Below, piece after piece: positions 35,356-43,639 of a stretch of DNA of 64,000 nucleotides. The notes under the pieces are model-generated. The model did not search any database. It worked only from the letters and a program-made list of their open reading frames with translations, and was not told the origin of the DNA. Origin of the DNA: Clostridium thermopalmarium DSM 5974 (GTDB taxonomy: Bacteria > Bacillota > Clostridia > Clostridiales > Clostridiaceae); contig NZ_PVXN01000005.1 of assembly GCF_002995795.1 (NCBI RefSeq), positions 1 to 64,000 of the forward strand. The letters run 5' to 3'. Each line of letters begins with the position of its first letter. Within the stretch, counting starts at the first letter, position 1. The translations under genes were made by a program, and so were the position numbers.

Positions 35356-36345
35356 TTATTTTCTCTTAAAAAGCAGAAATGAAATAAGGCTTCCACCTAT
35401 TAATCCTCCTATATGAGCAAAATTATCTATATTAGGAAGAGAAATACCAATAAAAATATTTATACCCACTACGGATAAAATCTCTTTAAGTATCATCCTT
35501 TTATCTCTTCTCTTTGATTTCAAAGCAAAAACTAATACTGCTCCCAAAAGAGCAAAAATAGCTCCTGACGCTCCTATTGATACTCCATTTGAAAAAAGAT
35601 AACTTGATATGGATGCTACTAATCCGCCTAAAGTATATATTATTATATACTTAATTTTACCATAAGCTTTCTCTACAGCCGGCCCTAAAGCATTCAAGGC
35701 ATACATATTGAGTACCAAGTGTAAAAGACCACCGTGAAGAAACATAGATACAAAAAGCCTGTAATATTCTCCCGCAGAAACCAAACTACTCTCGTTAGCT
35801 CCTAGATAAAGAAGAACCCTAATATCACTATCCAAAATGTTGCCGGATAAAAAGGCGATTATGCCATACATGATTACATTGATGGCAATCAAAACTATAG
35901 TAATTTTAGAACTTTTTCTTTTTCTATTCCCAGAATCCAATGTTCGCTTATACTCTAAAATATGTTCTATCTGAGCTGATAAGTTCTCGCTATATAAAGA
36001 AGAGTATACTACTTTCTTCTTTTTCTCATCCACTACTATCAGATTACCTTCAAACCCTTCAGCCGCAAGATACCACCTGCTGTCACTTTTAGTGCTATCC
36101 ACCATTAATACTCTTGTAATCACTATATTATGAGCATCCTCATCATGAATAAATTCCATATCTAAATTGTTTAAGTTATTTTCATCTAAAAATACTACAT
36201 AGCTTTTTGTATCCCCTATTACGGTACTCATCCCCCAGAATTCCTTACCACTATCCCTTGCTTTAAACTCTTGAATATTATAGTTATAATATCTATTAAA
36301 CATATCTATAATAAACCTGGTTAATTCATCTTTTCTCATACTCAT
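35356..36345 (-). CDS. Rhomboid family intramembrane serine protease
   Basis: A 329-residue protein. The N-terminal soluble domain (about 1-145) is followed by six or seven membrane segments. The rhomboid signature is visible: HGGLLHLVLNMYAL (about 200-213), catalytic Ser in GASGAIFALLG (near 258), and catalytic His in NFAHIGGLIGG (near 311). It cleaves membrane proteins within the bilayer. It ends six bases before a LacI-type operator, so it is probably a separate unit from the uxa regulator. Confidence 0.9.
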   Translation of the reverse strand: MSMRKDELTRFIIDMFNRYYNYNIQEFKARDSGKEFWGMSTVIGDTKSYVVFLDENNLNNLDMEFIHDEDAHNIVITRVLMVDSTKSDSRWYLAAEGFEGNLIVVDEKKKKVVYSSLYSENLSAQIEHILEYKRTLDSGNRKRKSSKITIVLIAINVIMYGIIAFLSGNILDSDIRVLLYLGANESSLVSAGEYYRLFVSMFLHGGLLHLVLNMYALNALGPAVEKAYGKIKYIIIYTLGGLVASISSYLFSNGVSIGASGAIFALLGAVLVFALKSKRRDKRMILKEILSVVGINIFIGISLPNIDNFAHIGGLIGGSLISFLLFKRK

Positions 36346-36390
36346 TCCCTTTTCCTAAAATATTTAAAATATAATATTCCTTGCACTTAT

Positions 36391-36426
36391 AAAATAACAA
36401 CACCTATAAATAGATGTTGTTATTTT
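36391..36426 (-). terminator. Terminator of the HD-GYP gene
   Basis: AAAATAACAACA at 36391-36402 pairs with TGTTGTTATTTT at 36415-36426. It overlaps the stop region of the HD-GYP gene and has a T-run on the minus strand. Confidence 0.75.
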
Positions 36427-37483
36427 ATACTATGGATTCAATTACTATATCTAAACGTTCTAATAAGTCTATTTCATAGAATTGTATAGGCTCTCTTGTT
36501 TCTGAATCATATAAGACCCTTATTACTGGTCTATCTGGAAAACCCTTGTTCTGCCTTACAACATATCCTTCTACTTCATTTGAAAGTCTGACACAACTTC
36601 CTAATGGGTATATGGCAAAGGTCTCCTTAAATTTCATAACAATTTTTTCATCAAACATGCTTCCGCTTCCTCCTAATATAAGCTCATAAGCTTCATTAGG
36701 TTTAAACTTTTTTCTATAAATCCTATCATTGCTCACTGCATCGTATACATCACATATGCAAACTGCCTTTCCAAACTTTGAAATTTGGTTCCCATGTAGA
36801 CCATAAGGATACCCACTGCCATCTACCTTTTCATGATGCTGCTCTACTGCATCTATTACCACATCTGAAATATACATATTTTTAACCAAAATTTCTTTTC
36901 CATATATAGGATGATTTTTAATTTCTAAAAACTCTTTTTCTGTAAGTTTTCCTTTTTTGTTTATAATTTTGCTCGGTATTTTTATTTTACCTATGTCATG
37001 AAGTATAGCACCTTTCCCAAGCTCTATAAGCTCATCTAAGTCAAACCCCATACTTTCTCCCAAAAAAGTTGCCATAATCCCTGTGTCTATACAGTGAACA
37101 TATGTGTAATTATCATAAGTCTTAATGTCATATAAACTTTTATTTATATCTCCAGATTCTATTATATACTCTACTAAATTTTCAACAATTCTTAATGAAT
37201 TTTTAGCTTCTTTTTTATTAGCATTATTTAAATTTTTTATAATTTTATTCATATTTTTCATTGTCTGCTGCTTTAGACTGCATAATCTTTCATCTTCTAT
37301 ATCTATATCATCAAGTCTATCATCCTCTATATACACATAAAGAACTCCCAATTTTCTCAAGTTCTTAATATATTGATTAGTAAGCTTTACTCCTGACCTT
37401 AATAGTACATTTCCTTCATTAGTTAAAATACTTTTCCCTAAAATATCATTTTCTTTAACCCTATCTATAAACTCTAATCTCAT
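36425..37483 (-). CDS. HD-GYP domain protein (probable c-di-GMP phosphodiesterase)
   Basis: A 352-residue protein with an HD-GYP domain at about 115-290: the HD pair in ILHDIGKIKIPSKI, then NHPIYGKEIL, and the GYP motif in HHEKVDGSGYPYGLHG. HD-GYP enzymes usually hydrolyse cyclic di-GMP. No membrane or sensor domain is visible; the N-terminal 110 residues are predicted helical, and a small C-terminal beta region follows. It is a single gene with its own terminator. Confidence 0.9.
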   Translation of the reverse strand: MRLEFIDRVKENDILGKSILTNEGNVLLRSGVKLTNQYIKNLRKLGVLYVYIEDDRLDDIDIEDERLCSLKQQTMKNMNKIIKNLNNANKKEAKNSLRIVENLVEYIIESGDINKSLYDIKTYDNYTYVHCIDTGIMATFLGESMGFDLDELIELGKGAILHDIGKIKIPSKIINKKGKLTEKEFLEIKNHPIYGKEILVKNMYISDVVIDAVEQHHEKVDGSGYPYGLHGNQISKFGKAVCICDVYDAVSNDRIYRKKFKPNEAYELILGGSGSMFDEKIVMKFKETFAIYPLGSCVRLSNEVEGYVVRQNKGFPDRPVIRVLYDSETREPIQFYEIDLLERLDIVIESIV

Positions 37484-37620
37484 AAGTACACCTCAATAAT
37501 AATTATATCCACTAGCTTTAAACACTTAAAGCACAACTATTATTATATTATACTTTTTTATATTTTTCATCATATTTTAGAGAAATTCATCATATTTTAG
37601 GGAAAAATGTAATTTATAAT

Positions 37621-37680
37621 ATATTTTAGTTTAATTAGATATATTTTAGTTTAATTAGATATATTTTAGTTTAATTAGAT
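37621..37680. repeat. Three perfect 20-bp tandem repeats
   Basis: ATATTTTAGTTTAATTAGAT occurs three times without any difference. Just before it, TTCATCATATTTTAG occurs twice with a period of 21 bases (around 37566 and 37587). It lies between pepF and the HD-GYP gene. Confidence 0.95.
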
Positions 37681-37706
37681 AAGTACTATTAAAAACTTAA
37701 TTAAAT

Positions 37707-39500
37707 TTACTTATCAAGCATATCTAGAAGCTCATTAAATCTAGCTATAGTATCTTCAATAGGTTTAGAGGTAGTCATATCTACTCCAGCCTTCTTTAAA
37801 ATGTTTATAGGATAATCAGAACCTCCAGCTTTTAAAAATCCTTTATACTTATCTACTGCATCTTTTCCTTTTTCTAATATAGCCTTTACAAAAGAGTTTG
37901 CTGCAGAATAACCTGTAGCGTACTGATAAACATAGAAATCATTGTAAAAATGAGGTATTCTAGACCATTCCATATCGATTTCTTTATCTATGACTATATC
38001 TTCTCCAAAATATTTAGCATTTAAATCATGATATATTTTGCAAAGGTCTTCGCTTGTCAAAGGCTCACCAGCATCTACTTTTTCGTGAGTTATCTTTTCA
38101 AATTCAGCAAACATAATTTGTCTAAACACGGTAGTTCTTATTTGCTCAAGCTGAGTATTTATAAGATATAGCTTTTTCTTCTCATCCTTTTCATTCTCTA
38201 TAAGATAATTTATAAGAAGATTTTCATTTACTGTAGATGCCACTTCAGCACAGAACAAGGTGTAATCAGCATAAATATAAGGCTGCTCTTTTCTTGAATA
38301 ATATGAATGGATGGAATGTCCCATCTCATGAGCTAAGGTTGATACATCATTTAACTCATAGTTGTAATTTAATAAAACATAAGGCATTGTGTCATAAGTT
38401 CCCCAAGAGTAAGCTCCCTTTCTTTTTCCCTTATTTTCATAAATATCTACCCATCTATTTTGGATTCCTTCATCAAATATTTTTAGATATTCTTCTCCTA
38501 AAGGTTTTAAAGCTTCTTTTATAATTTTTACCCCTTCATCAAACTCTATATGGGACTTTGGAGTATCAATTACAGGCACATATAAATCATACATATGCAT
38601 TTCACTAAGTCCAAGAAGCTTTTTCTTTATTCTAACATATCTATGAAGGCTATCTAAATTGTCATTTATAGTTTTTATTGCGTTGTTATATACTTCTAGT
38701 GGTATATCATTGGGCTTTAATGATGCCTCTAGAGAACTATTATATTTTCTTGTCTTAGCTATAAACGAAAAATTTTTTATAGATGATATAAGGGAAGCTG
38801 CTAGAGTGTTCTTAAACTTTTCATAGGTTCCAAAAAGAGCTTTAAATGCATCTTCTCTAACCCTTCTATCCTTTGATTTATTATATATTCCATAATTTCC
38901 TTCTGTAAGTTCCACTTCGTTACCTTCCTCATCTTTAATAGTAGGGAAAGTCATATCTGCATTTGTAAGCATATTAAATATATTCGAAGGAGCATTTAAG
39001 GCATCTGATACAGAAGCCATAAGCTCTTCTGCTTCTTTACTTAAAGTATGAGGCTTTTTCTTTAAAATCCTCTTTAACATAAATTCATACTTTTTAAGCT
39101 CTGAATTTTCTTCTATAGCCTTTTCTATAGTGCCTTCTTCATAAGATAAAATCTCAGGTATAAAGAATGCTTCCATAGCTGCCAGCTCTGCAGAATAGGC
39201 TTCAATTTTGTTTTTGATTGCTTGATTAGCATTATTCGAAGTATCTTCATCAGACTTTAAAAAAGCGTATACAAGAAGCTTATCGGCAAGTCTTGATATT
39301 TCTTCATCTAGCTTTAGAAAACTTAAAAGCTCATTAGAATCTTTAAGCTTTCCTTGAAAGTCCTTTATCTTTGGAGCCATTTCCTTAAGCTTCTTAAAAT
39401 CCTTTTCCCACTCTTCAGTATTTTCATAAATCTTCTCTATATCCCACTTATCTTCTTTTGCAATTTCTTCTCTTCTTTTTACCTTTTTAACATCAGACAT
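37707..39500 (-). CDS. pepF: Oligoendopeptidase F (M3B peptidase)
   Basis: About 597 residues from ATG 39500, which has GGGAG 8 bases upstream. The longer open frame to 39626 overlaps the neighbouring gene and is not needed; about 600 residues is the family norm. The zinc motif is in LAHEMGHSIHSYYSRKEQ near 385-402, followed by FCAEVASTVNE with the third ligand Glu. It is a cytoplasmic oligopeptidase that degrades short peptides. Confidence 0.93.
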   Translation of the reverse strand: MSDVKKVKRREEIAKEDKWDIEKIYENTEEWEKDFKKLKEMAPKIKDFQGKLKDSNELLSFLKLDEEISRLADKLLVYAFLKSDEDTSNNANQAIKNKIEAYSAELAAMEAFFIPEILSYEEGTIEKAIEENSELKKYEFMLKRILKKKPHTLSKEAEELMASVSDALNAPSNIFNMLTNADMTFPTIKDEEGNEVELTEGNYGIYNKSKDRRVREDAFKALFGTYEKFKNTLAASLISSIKNFSFIAKTRKYNSSLEASLKPNDIPLEVYNNAIKTINDNLDSLHRYVRIKKKLLGLSEMHMYDLYVPVIDTPKSHIEFDEGVKIIKEALKPLGEEYLKIFDEGIQNRWVDIYENKGKRKGAYSWGTYDTMPYVLLNYNYELNDVSTLAHEMGHSIHSYYSRKEQPYIYADYTLFCAEVASTVNENLLINYLIENEKDEKKKLYLINTQLEQIRTTVFRQIMFAEFEKITHEKVDAGEPLTSEDLCKIYHDLNAKYFGEDIVIDKEIDMEWSRIPHFYNDFYVYQYATGYSAANSFVKAILEKGKDAVDKYKGFLKAGGSDYPINILKKAGVDMTTSKPIEDTIARFNELLDMLDK

Positions 39501-39546
39501 GATTTTAGCTCCCTTCACTTTCCACTTCTCAATTTCTCCACTGCTC

Positions 39547-39948
39547 TTATTGATATTCTTTCTTTTTATCTTTTGCCTCTTCAAAGGTTCTTTCCATTTC
39601 AAGCTTAATAAGTTCGCAAACCTCATTTAGTTTTTCAACCATATAGCCATGATCTTCATCATAATCAAACTTTACCACCCAAGTAGGATTATATTCATCA
39701 TCTTTTTCCTCTATCTCATAACCCTTCTCTTCAAAAACATCCAAATTAAATAAATCATATATAGCAGTAAACTCCCAATCTTCTACATCTTTATTAGTAT
39801 CAAAATAAAGACTTACCTTTCCATCATCTGCATTATAGTAAAATTTAGTTACGTACTCTGCTCCATCTCCCACTTCATAACTTCCCATTTCACTTATAAA
39901 TTTATTGTCCTTATCTACTTCCATCAATACTAATGCTGCAAATTCCAT
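39547..39948 (-). CDS. Conserved acidic clostridial protein, function unknown
   Basis: A 133-residue, strongly acidic protein with repeated Asp/Glu and Tyr, for example VGDGAEYVTKFYYNADDGK and WVVKFDYDEDHGYMVEKL. It lacks membrane segments. I recall similar short proteins from clostridia assigned to a DUF (possibly DUF6762), but no function. It lies 47 bases upstream of pepF and may share its transcript. Confidence 0.7.
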   Translation of the reverse strand: MEFAALVLMEVDKDNKFISEMGSYEVGDGAEYVTKFYYNADDGKVSLYFDTNKDVEDWEFTAIYDLFNLDVFEEKGYEIEEKDDEYNPTWVVKFDYDEDHGYMVEKLNEVCELIKLEMERTFEEAKDKKKEYQ

Positions 39949-40126
39949 AAAAGCACCCCTTCACTGTATTTTAGTTTTTCTAACGATGACATCACTGTTT
40001 TTATTATTCCTTTATGCCATACTTATAATGCATTTATTTATTAGCATTAGAAATTTCATGGCAAATATACATTAATATTATCACATATGAATATTTAGGT
40101 AAATTATCTTACAGCAAAAATAAAAA

Positions 40127-40169
40127 GCTGCTTAAATAAGTTAAATATTTTAATCTTATTTATAGCAGC
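40127..40169 (-). terminator. Terminator after the ssb-type gene
   Basis: GCTGCTTAAATAAG at 40127-40140 pairs with CTTATTTATAGCAGC at 40155-40169 with one bulge; on the minus strand a T-run follows. Confidence 0.8.
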
Positions 40170-40199
40170 AATATTTCATAAAAACCCTTGAACCAAACC

Positions 40200-40550
40200 T
40201 TATATAGCTTCTACGTTTTCTTCTTTTAATATCTTAGCATCTAAAACCTGTACTCCCTGAGCTACAACTTGGGTCATATATCTTCTTTCTCCATCTTTAG
40301 TTTCATATGACCTTATCTCAAGTCTTCCCATTACACATATACGGCTACCCTTCTTAGCATATTTTGAGAGAAACTCTGCATCCTTATTCCAAGCAACTAT
40401 AGGTATAAAATCAACTAACTTTTCTCCATTAGCTCCATTAAACTCTCTTTCAACAGCTAAGCTAAAAGTTGTAACACATTTATCGTTATCCTTAAAACGC
40501 TTAACCTCAATATCTTTAGTTATTCTTCCAATAAACATTACCTTATTCAT
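40200..40550 (-). CDS. Single-stranded DNA-binding protein, short paralogue
   Basis: About 116 residues starting MNKVMFIGRITKDIEV at ATG 40550; GGAGG lies 9 bases upstream, inside a longer TTG-initiated frame. It has an OB-fold with VDFIPIVAWNKDAEFLSKYAKKGSRI-like SSB sequence (residues about 45-70). It lacks the acidic DDDIPF-type C-terminal tip that recruits partner proteins, so it is probably an accessory SSB, not the main replication one. It sits alone between terminators. Confidence 0.88.
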   Translation of the reverse strand: MNKVMFIGRITKDIEVKRFKDNDKCVTTFSLAVEREFNGANGEKLVDFIPIVAWNKDAEFLSKYAKKGSRICVMGRLEIRSYETKDGERRYMTQVVAQGVQVLDAKILKEENVEAI

Positions 40551-40752
40551 CAAATTTTCCTCCAATATAATCTATTTTATATAGATTATATCCATATCCT
40601 TACTTCTTAAACCCGTATAACAAACTTTTTATTCAAAAAATTTATCTCTCCACTAAACTTCTTCACTCTAAATTCCCCACTTTCCACTCTCCACTTCTAA
40701 ACTCTTCATTTTTAAATTATGTCATGATCTTAACTTAGTCTAATAACATACC

Positions 40753-41316
40753 TTAAAGGAATATCATCTTCAATCCAAAAAGTATAAGTATAACTCCTCC
40801 AACGTAATCTGCATACTTTGAGATTACATTTATCTTTCTTAAATGATTTGCAATGATAAAGGCAGTGATGCACATAATAAGAGTTATAAGTCCAATAAAT
40901 ACAGTGGCCTCCAGCAATACAAAAAATACTGTTATGCTGTTTAGAGCTGTAAATCCTATTACTGCTGCATCTATGCTCACAGAAATCCCCAATATAAGGT
41001 ACATTTTTTTATTTATAAGTATATTGTTGTTATTATCCATGTCTTCCTTTAGCATAAGAATTCCTACAATAGCTATTATTATGCCTCCTATAATCTTGGG
41101 AATAGATAATATGTAAGTGTTAAAAAGATAACCTAAAAATGCTCCAATATAGGATAATAAAAATTGAAAAAATGCAAATGATATGCAAAACCAAATTTTA
41201 CTTTTTCTATCTACCGCTGGATTTAGTCCTATACTTAGGGATACACCGAAAGCATCAAGGGCCAATGCTAAAGATATTATAAAGAGTGAGTATATTTCAA
41301 TATAAAAAGTCTCCAT
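40753..41316 (-). CDS. MntP/YtaF-like membrane protein (putative manganese exporter)
   Basis: A 187-residue protein with six membrane segments. The two MntP-type half motifs are [16 protein letters not shown] (near 15-30) and [14 protein letters not shown] (near 110-123), each with the conserved Asp. MntP exports Mn(II); YtaF-type relatives are sporulation membrane proteins, so the substrate is not certain. Its ribosome binding site (GGGGGAA) is part of the large hairpin at 41324-41382, which suggests translational control. I see no yybP-ykoY Mn riboswitch. Confidence 0.75.
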   Translation of the reverse strand: METFYIEIYSLFIISLALALDAFGVSLSIGLNPAVDRKSKIWFCISFAFFQFLLSYIGAFLGYLFNTYILSIPKIIGGIIIAIVGILMLKEDMDNNNNILINKKMYLILGISVSIDAAVIGFTALNSITVFFVLLEATVFIGLITLIMCITAFIIANHLRKINVISKYADYVGGVILILFGLKMIFL

Positions 41317-41323
41317 AAAAAAG

Positions 41324-41382
41324 TTCCCCCGTAGTTTAATAAGTATGACACGTTAATATATACTTATTAATATGAGGGGGAA
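41324..41382 (-). promoter_or_regulatory. Large hairpin covering the ribosome binding site of the MntP-like gene
   Basis: TTCCCCC at 41324-41330 pairs with GGGGGAA at 41376-41382; inside it TTAATAAGTAT at 41336-41346 pairs perfectly with ATACTTATTAA at 41360-41370, with symmetric 5-base internal loops and a 13-base apical loop. On the mRNA, the 3' strand of the outer stem is the ribosome binding site, 7 bases before the ATG. Confidence 0.75.
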
Positions 41383-41423
41383 ATTTGAGTTATTACTCTA
41401 TAATATCCATCTATTTATTTTTA

Positions 41424-42470
41424 TTAGTTTCCTGAAAGCTCTTCTTTGAGTTTTAAAGCATTTTCCATATCCACATTAGAAAACACCTGAATTTTAAACC
41501 TCTCCTTTTCTTCTGGAGTTAAACTTTTATAAATGCTCATAACACTTTTAACATCTCCCCAGAAATTATAAGAAGAATCTGACTGCAGATTATTTACTGT
41601 GCCGCTCATTATATTAACCATCTGTTTTTCTTTTGAAGAAGAAACATTTCCATAAAGAGAACCTAATTCTCCTCCTATCTTGCTAAGAGAGCCACCTGAA
41701 TTTGAATTGCTTTCTTTTTTATCACTGCTTCCTTTCCATGTATTGTTCTTACTGCTTCCTAGACTTCCATTTCCTTCACTTGAATTTTTACCGCCAGCAT
41801 TATTTTTTAAATTTTTGAGAACTGTCCCGGATTCTAACTTAATCTTTTCCTCTATCTTTTTTATGGTTTCGTTAGTTTTTGCAAGGGTTTCTCTTGTTTC
41901 TTTCTTTGCAGTACAAAGAATTTTTCCATCCTTTATGCTGAAGGTTTCAATATCATCTGGTAAAATGCTTTTGCTCATAACTATTTTTTCATCTTCTACA
42001 AGCATTTTTCCTTTAAAGCGTCCGCCTATGTATCCTAAAACTTTACCTTTAGGCAGTTTAATCTTTCCCACCTTAAAGTATTCTGGTGTGTAAACAATGC
42101 TGCTGTCATCCATAGCAACTTGTCCTTCTGTTGTTAAAAGAACAGACAGTCCCTTATACTTTACTGGAATCAAAAACTTTGCTTTATCCTCACCTAAAAC
42201 TACATTTAAACCCTTTATAGTTAAATTTCCCTTTTTTACTCCATCTTTAAAATAAGATGAACCCAGCACACTTATATCTTCTTCTGTAATTTCCATCTTT
42301 CCTTCGCTTTGAACTGTATCTAAAAGCAAGCTCATTAAAGTTCCAAAGGATTCTTGTCCACTATACTCCTTATAATTTCCCTTTGAAAATACTAAATAAC
42401 TAAAAATTAAAATTACAGCTAATATAGCTAAAGAAAATTTTAGTCCTTTGCTTTTTAAACTTATCCTCAT
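41424..42470 (-). CDS. Exported or membrane-anchored protein with Ser/Gly-rich linker
   Basis: A 348-residue protein starting MRISLKSKGLKFSLA; AAGGAGAGG precedes the ATG. One N-terminal membrane segment (about 11-28) is followed by an extracytoplasmic beta-rich domain (about 60-185) that resembles YpmS/DUF2140-type proteins. A Ser/Gly/Asn-rich linker (about 220-275) and a helical C-terminus follow. The REP-like arm at 41810-41830 encodes GTVLK (215-219) at the start of the linker. I do not recognise a function. Confidence 0.65.
   Translation of the reverse strand: MRISLKSKGLKFSLAILAVILIFSYLVFSKGNYKEYSGQESFGTLMSLLLDTVQSEGKMEITEEDISVLGSSYFKDGVKKGNLTIKGLNVVLGEDKAKFLIPVKYKGLSVLLTTEGQVAMDDSSIVYTPEYFKVGKIKLPKGKVLGYIGGRFKGKMLVEDEKIVMSKSILPDDIETFSIKDGKILCTAKKETRETLAKTNETIKKIEEKIKLESGTVLKNLKNNAGGKNSSEGNGSLGSSKNNTWKGSSDKKESNSNSGGSLSKIGGELGSLYGNVSSSKEKQMVNIMSGTVNNLQSDSSYNFWGDVKSVMSIYKSLTPEEKERFKIQVFSNVDMENALKLKEELSGN
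41810..41830 (-). repeat. REP-like single arm inside an exported-protein gene
   Basis: The minus strand reads CCGGGACAGTTCTCAAAAAT, the CAG-type arm, in the sense orientation, encoding GTVLK at residues 215-219. Confidence 0.85.
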
Positions 42471-42651
42471 CTATTCCTCTCCTTTCTATGAAGATACAAA
42501 TTAATTCTATCATTTTATATGCTGCAGGTAAACAGCATATTATTTCTCATTATGTATATGTCTACATTTATGGATAAAATTACGATAAAACCCTGTATTT
42601 TTATTAAAAATATATTATAATTTAAATAGTACAAAGGAAGGGGAGATTTAT

Positions 42652-43584
42652 ATGTCAGTAAAGAAAGCAATAATTCCAGCAGCGGGACTTGGAACAAGAT
42701 TTTTGCCTGCAACTAAGGCTCAACCAAAGGAAATGCTCCCTATAGTTGATAAGCCTACTATTCAATACATAATAGAAGAGGCTGTAGCTTCTGGAATAGA
42801 GGAAATACTAATCATAACAGGAAGAAATAAAAGAGCTATAGAAGACCATTTTGACAAATCTGTAGAGCTTGAATATCAGCTGGAGCAAAATAATAAAACA
42901 GAACTATTAGAAGAAGTTAGAAAGATTTCTAACATGGTAGACATCCATTATATAAGACAAAAGGAACCAAAAGGCCTTGGCCACGCCATAAGCTGTGCTA
43001 AAACCTTTGTTGGAAATGAGCCTTTTGCAGTTATGCTAGGTGACGACGTTGTAGATAGCCAGGTTCCTTGTTTAAGGCAGCTTATAGACTGTTATAATGA
43101 ATATAAAACAACTATTCTTGGAGTTCAAAAAGTTCCTGAAAGCGAAGTTTCAAAATATGGAATAGTCGATGGTTTTAATATTGAAAATAGAGTTTATAAG
43201 GTTAGAAATTTGGTGGAAAAGCCTTCTATTGAAGAAGCTCCATCTAACATAGCAATCCTTGGAAGATACATAATAACTCCAGAAATATTCAATATATTAG
43301 AAAATACTCCTCCTGGAAAGGGCGGAGAAATTCAGCTAACAGATGCTCTTAAAACCCTTATAAGTCACGAAGCTATGTACGCTTATGATTTTGAAGGCAG
43401 AAGATATGATGTTGGAGATAAATTTGGTTTTCTTCAGGCTACTGTAGAATTTGCATTAAAAAAGCCAGATTTAAGAGAGCCTTTCCTAAAGTATCTTTCA
43501 ACTTTAAAAGAAACTTCTCTTGTTAAAAATCTATATAAAGAAAACCAGGTTATGGATGAAGTAGCATCTTCAAAAGAAGAATAA
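42652..43584 (+). CDS. galU: UTP-glucose-1-phosphate uridylyltransferase
   Basis: A 310-residue GalU-type nucleotidyltransferase. The N-terminal signature is AAGLGTRFLPATKAQPKEM with IVDKPTIQYIIEEAV, followed by MLGDDVV, GKGGEIQLTDAL and DFEGRRYDVGDKFGFLQA. It makes UDP-glucose, a precursor for surface polysaccharides including the locus at 46-64 kb. GGAAGGGGAG precedes the ATG. A terminator follows. It stands as a single gene. Confidence 0.95.
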   Translation: MSVKKAIIPAAGLGTRFLPATKAQPKEMLPIVDKPTIQYIIEEAVASGIEEILIITGRNKRAIEDHFDKSVELEYQLEQNNKTELLEEVRKISNMVDIHYIRQKEPKGLGHAISCAKTFVGNEPFAVMLGDDVVDSQVPCLRQLIDCYNEYKTTILGVQKVPESEVSKYGIVDGFNIENRVYKVRNLVEKPSIEEAPSNIAILGRYIITPEIFNILENTPPGKGGEIQLTDALKTLISHEAMYAYDFEGRRYDVGDKFGFLQATVEFALKKPDLREPFLKYLSTLKETSLVKNLYKENQVMDEVASSKEE

Positions 43585-43586
43585 AT

Positions 43587-43619
43587 TAAAAAAGCCATGT
43601 AAAATTACATGGCTTTTTT
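43587..43619. terminator. Bidirectional terminator between galU and the ABC genes
   Basis: AAAAAGCCATGTAA pairs with TTACATGGCTTTTT around a short loop, between convergent genes. Confidence 0.9.
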
Positions 43620-43639
43620 ATTATTTATTTTAGATACTG

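Noticed and set aside
35205-35396. 63-codon minus-strand frame between the rhomboid and LacI genes
   Set aside because: It overlaps both genes and the operator; it has no family features.
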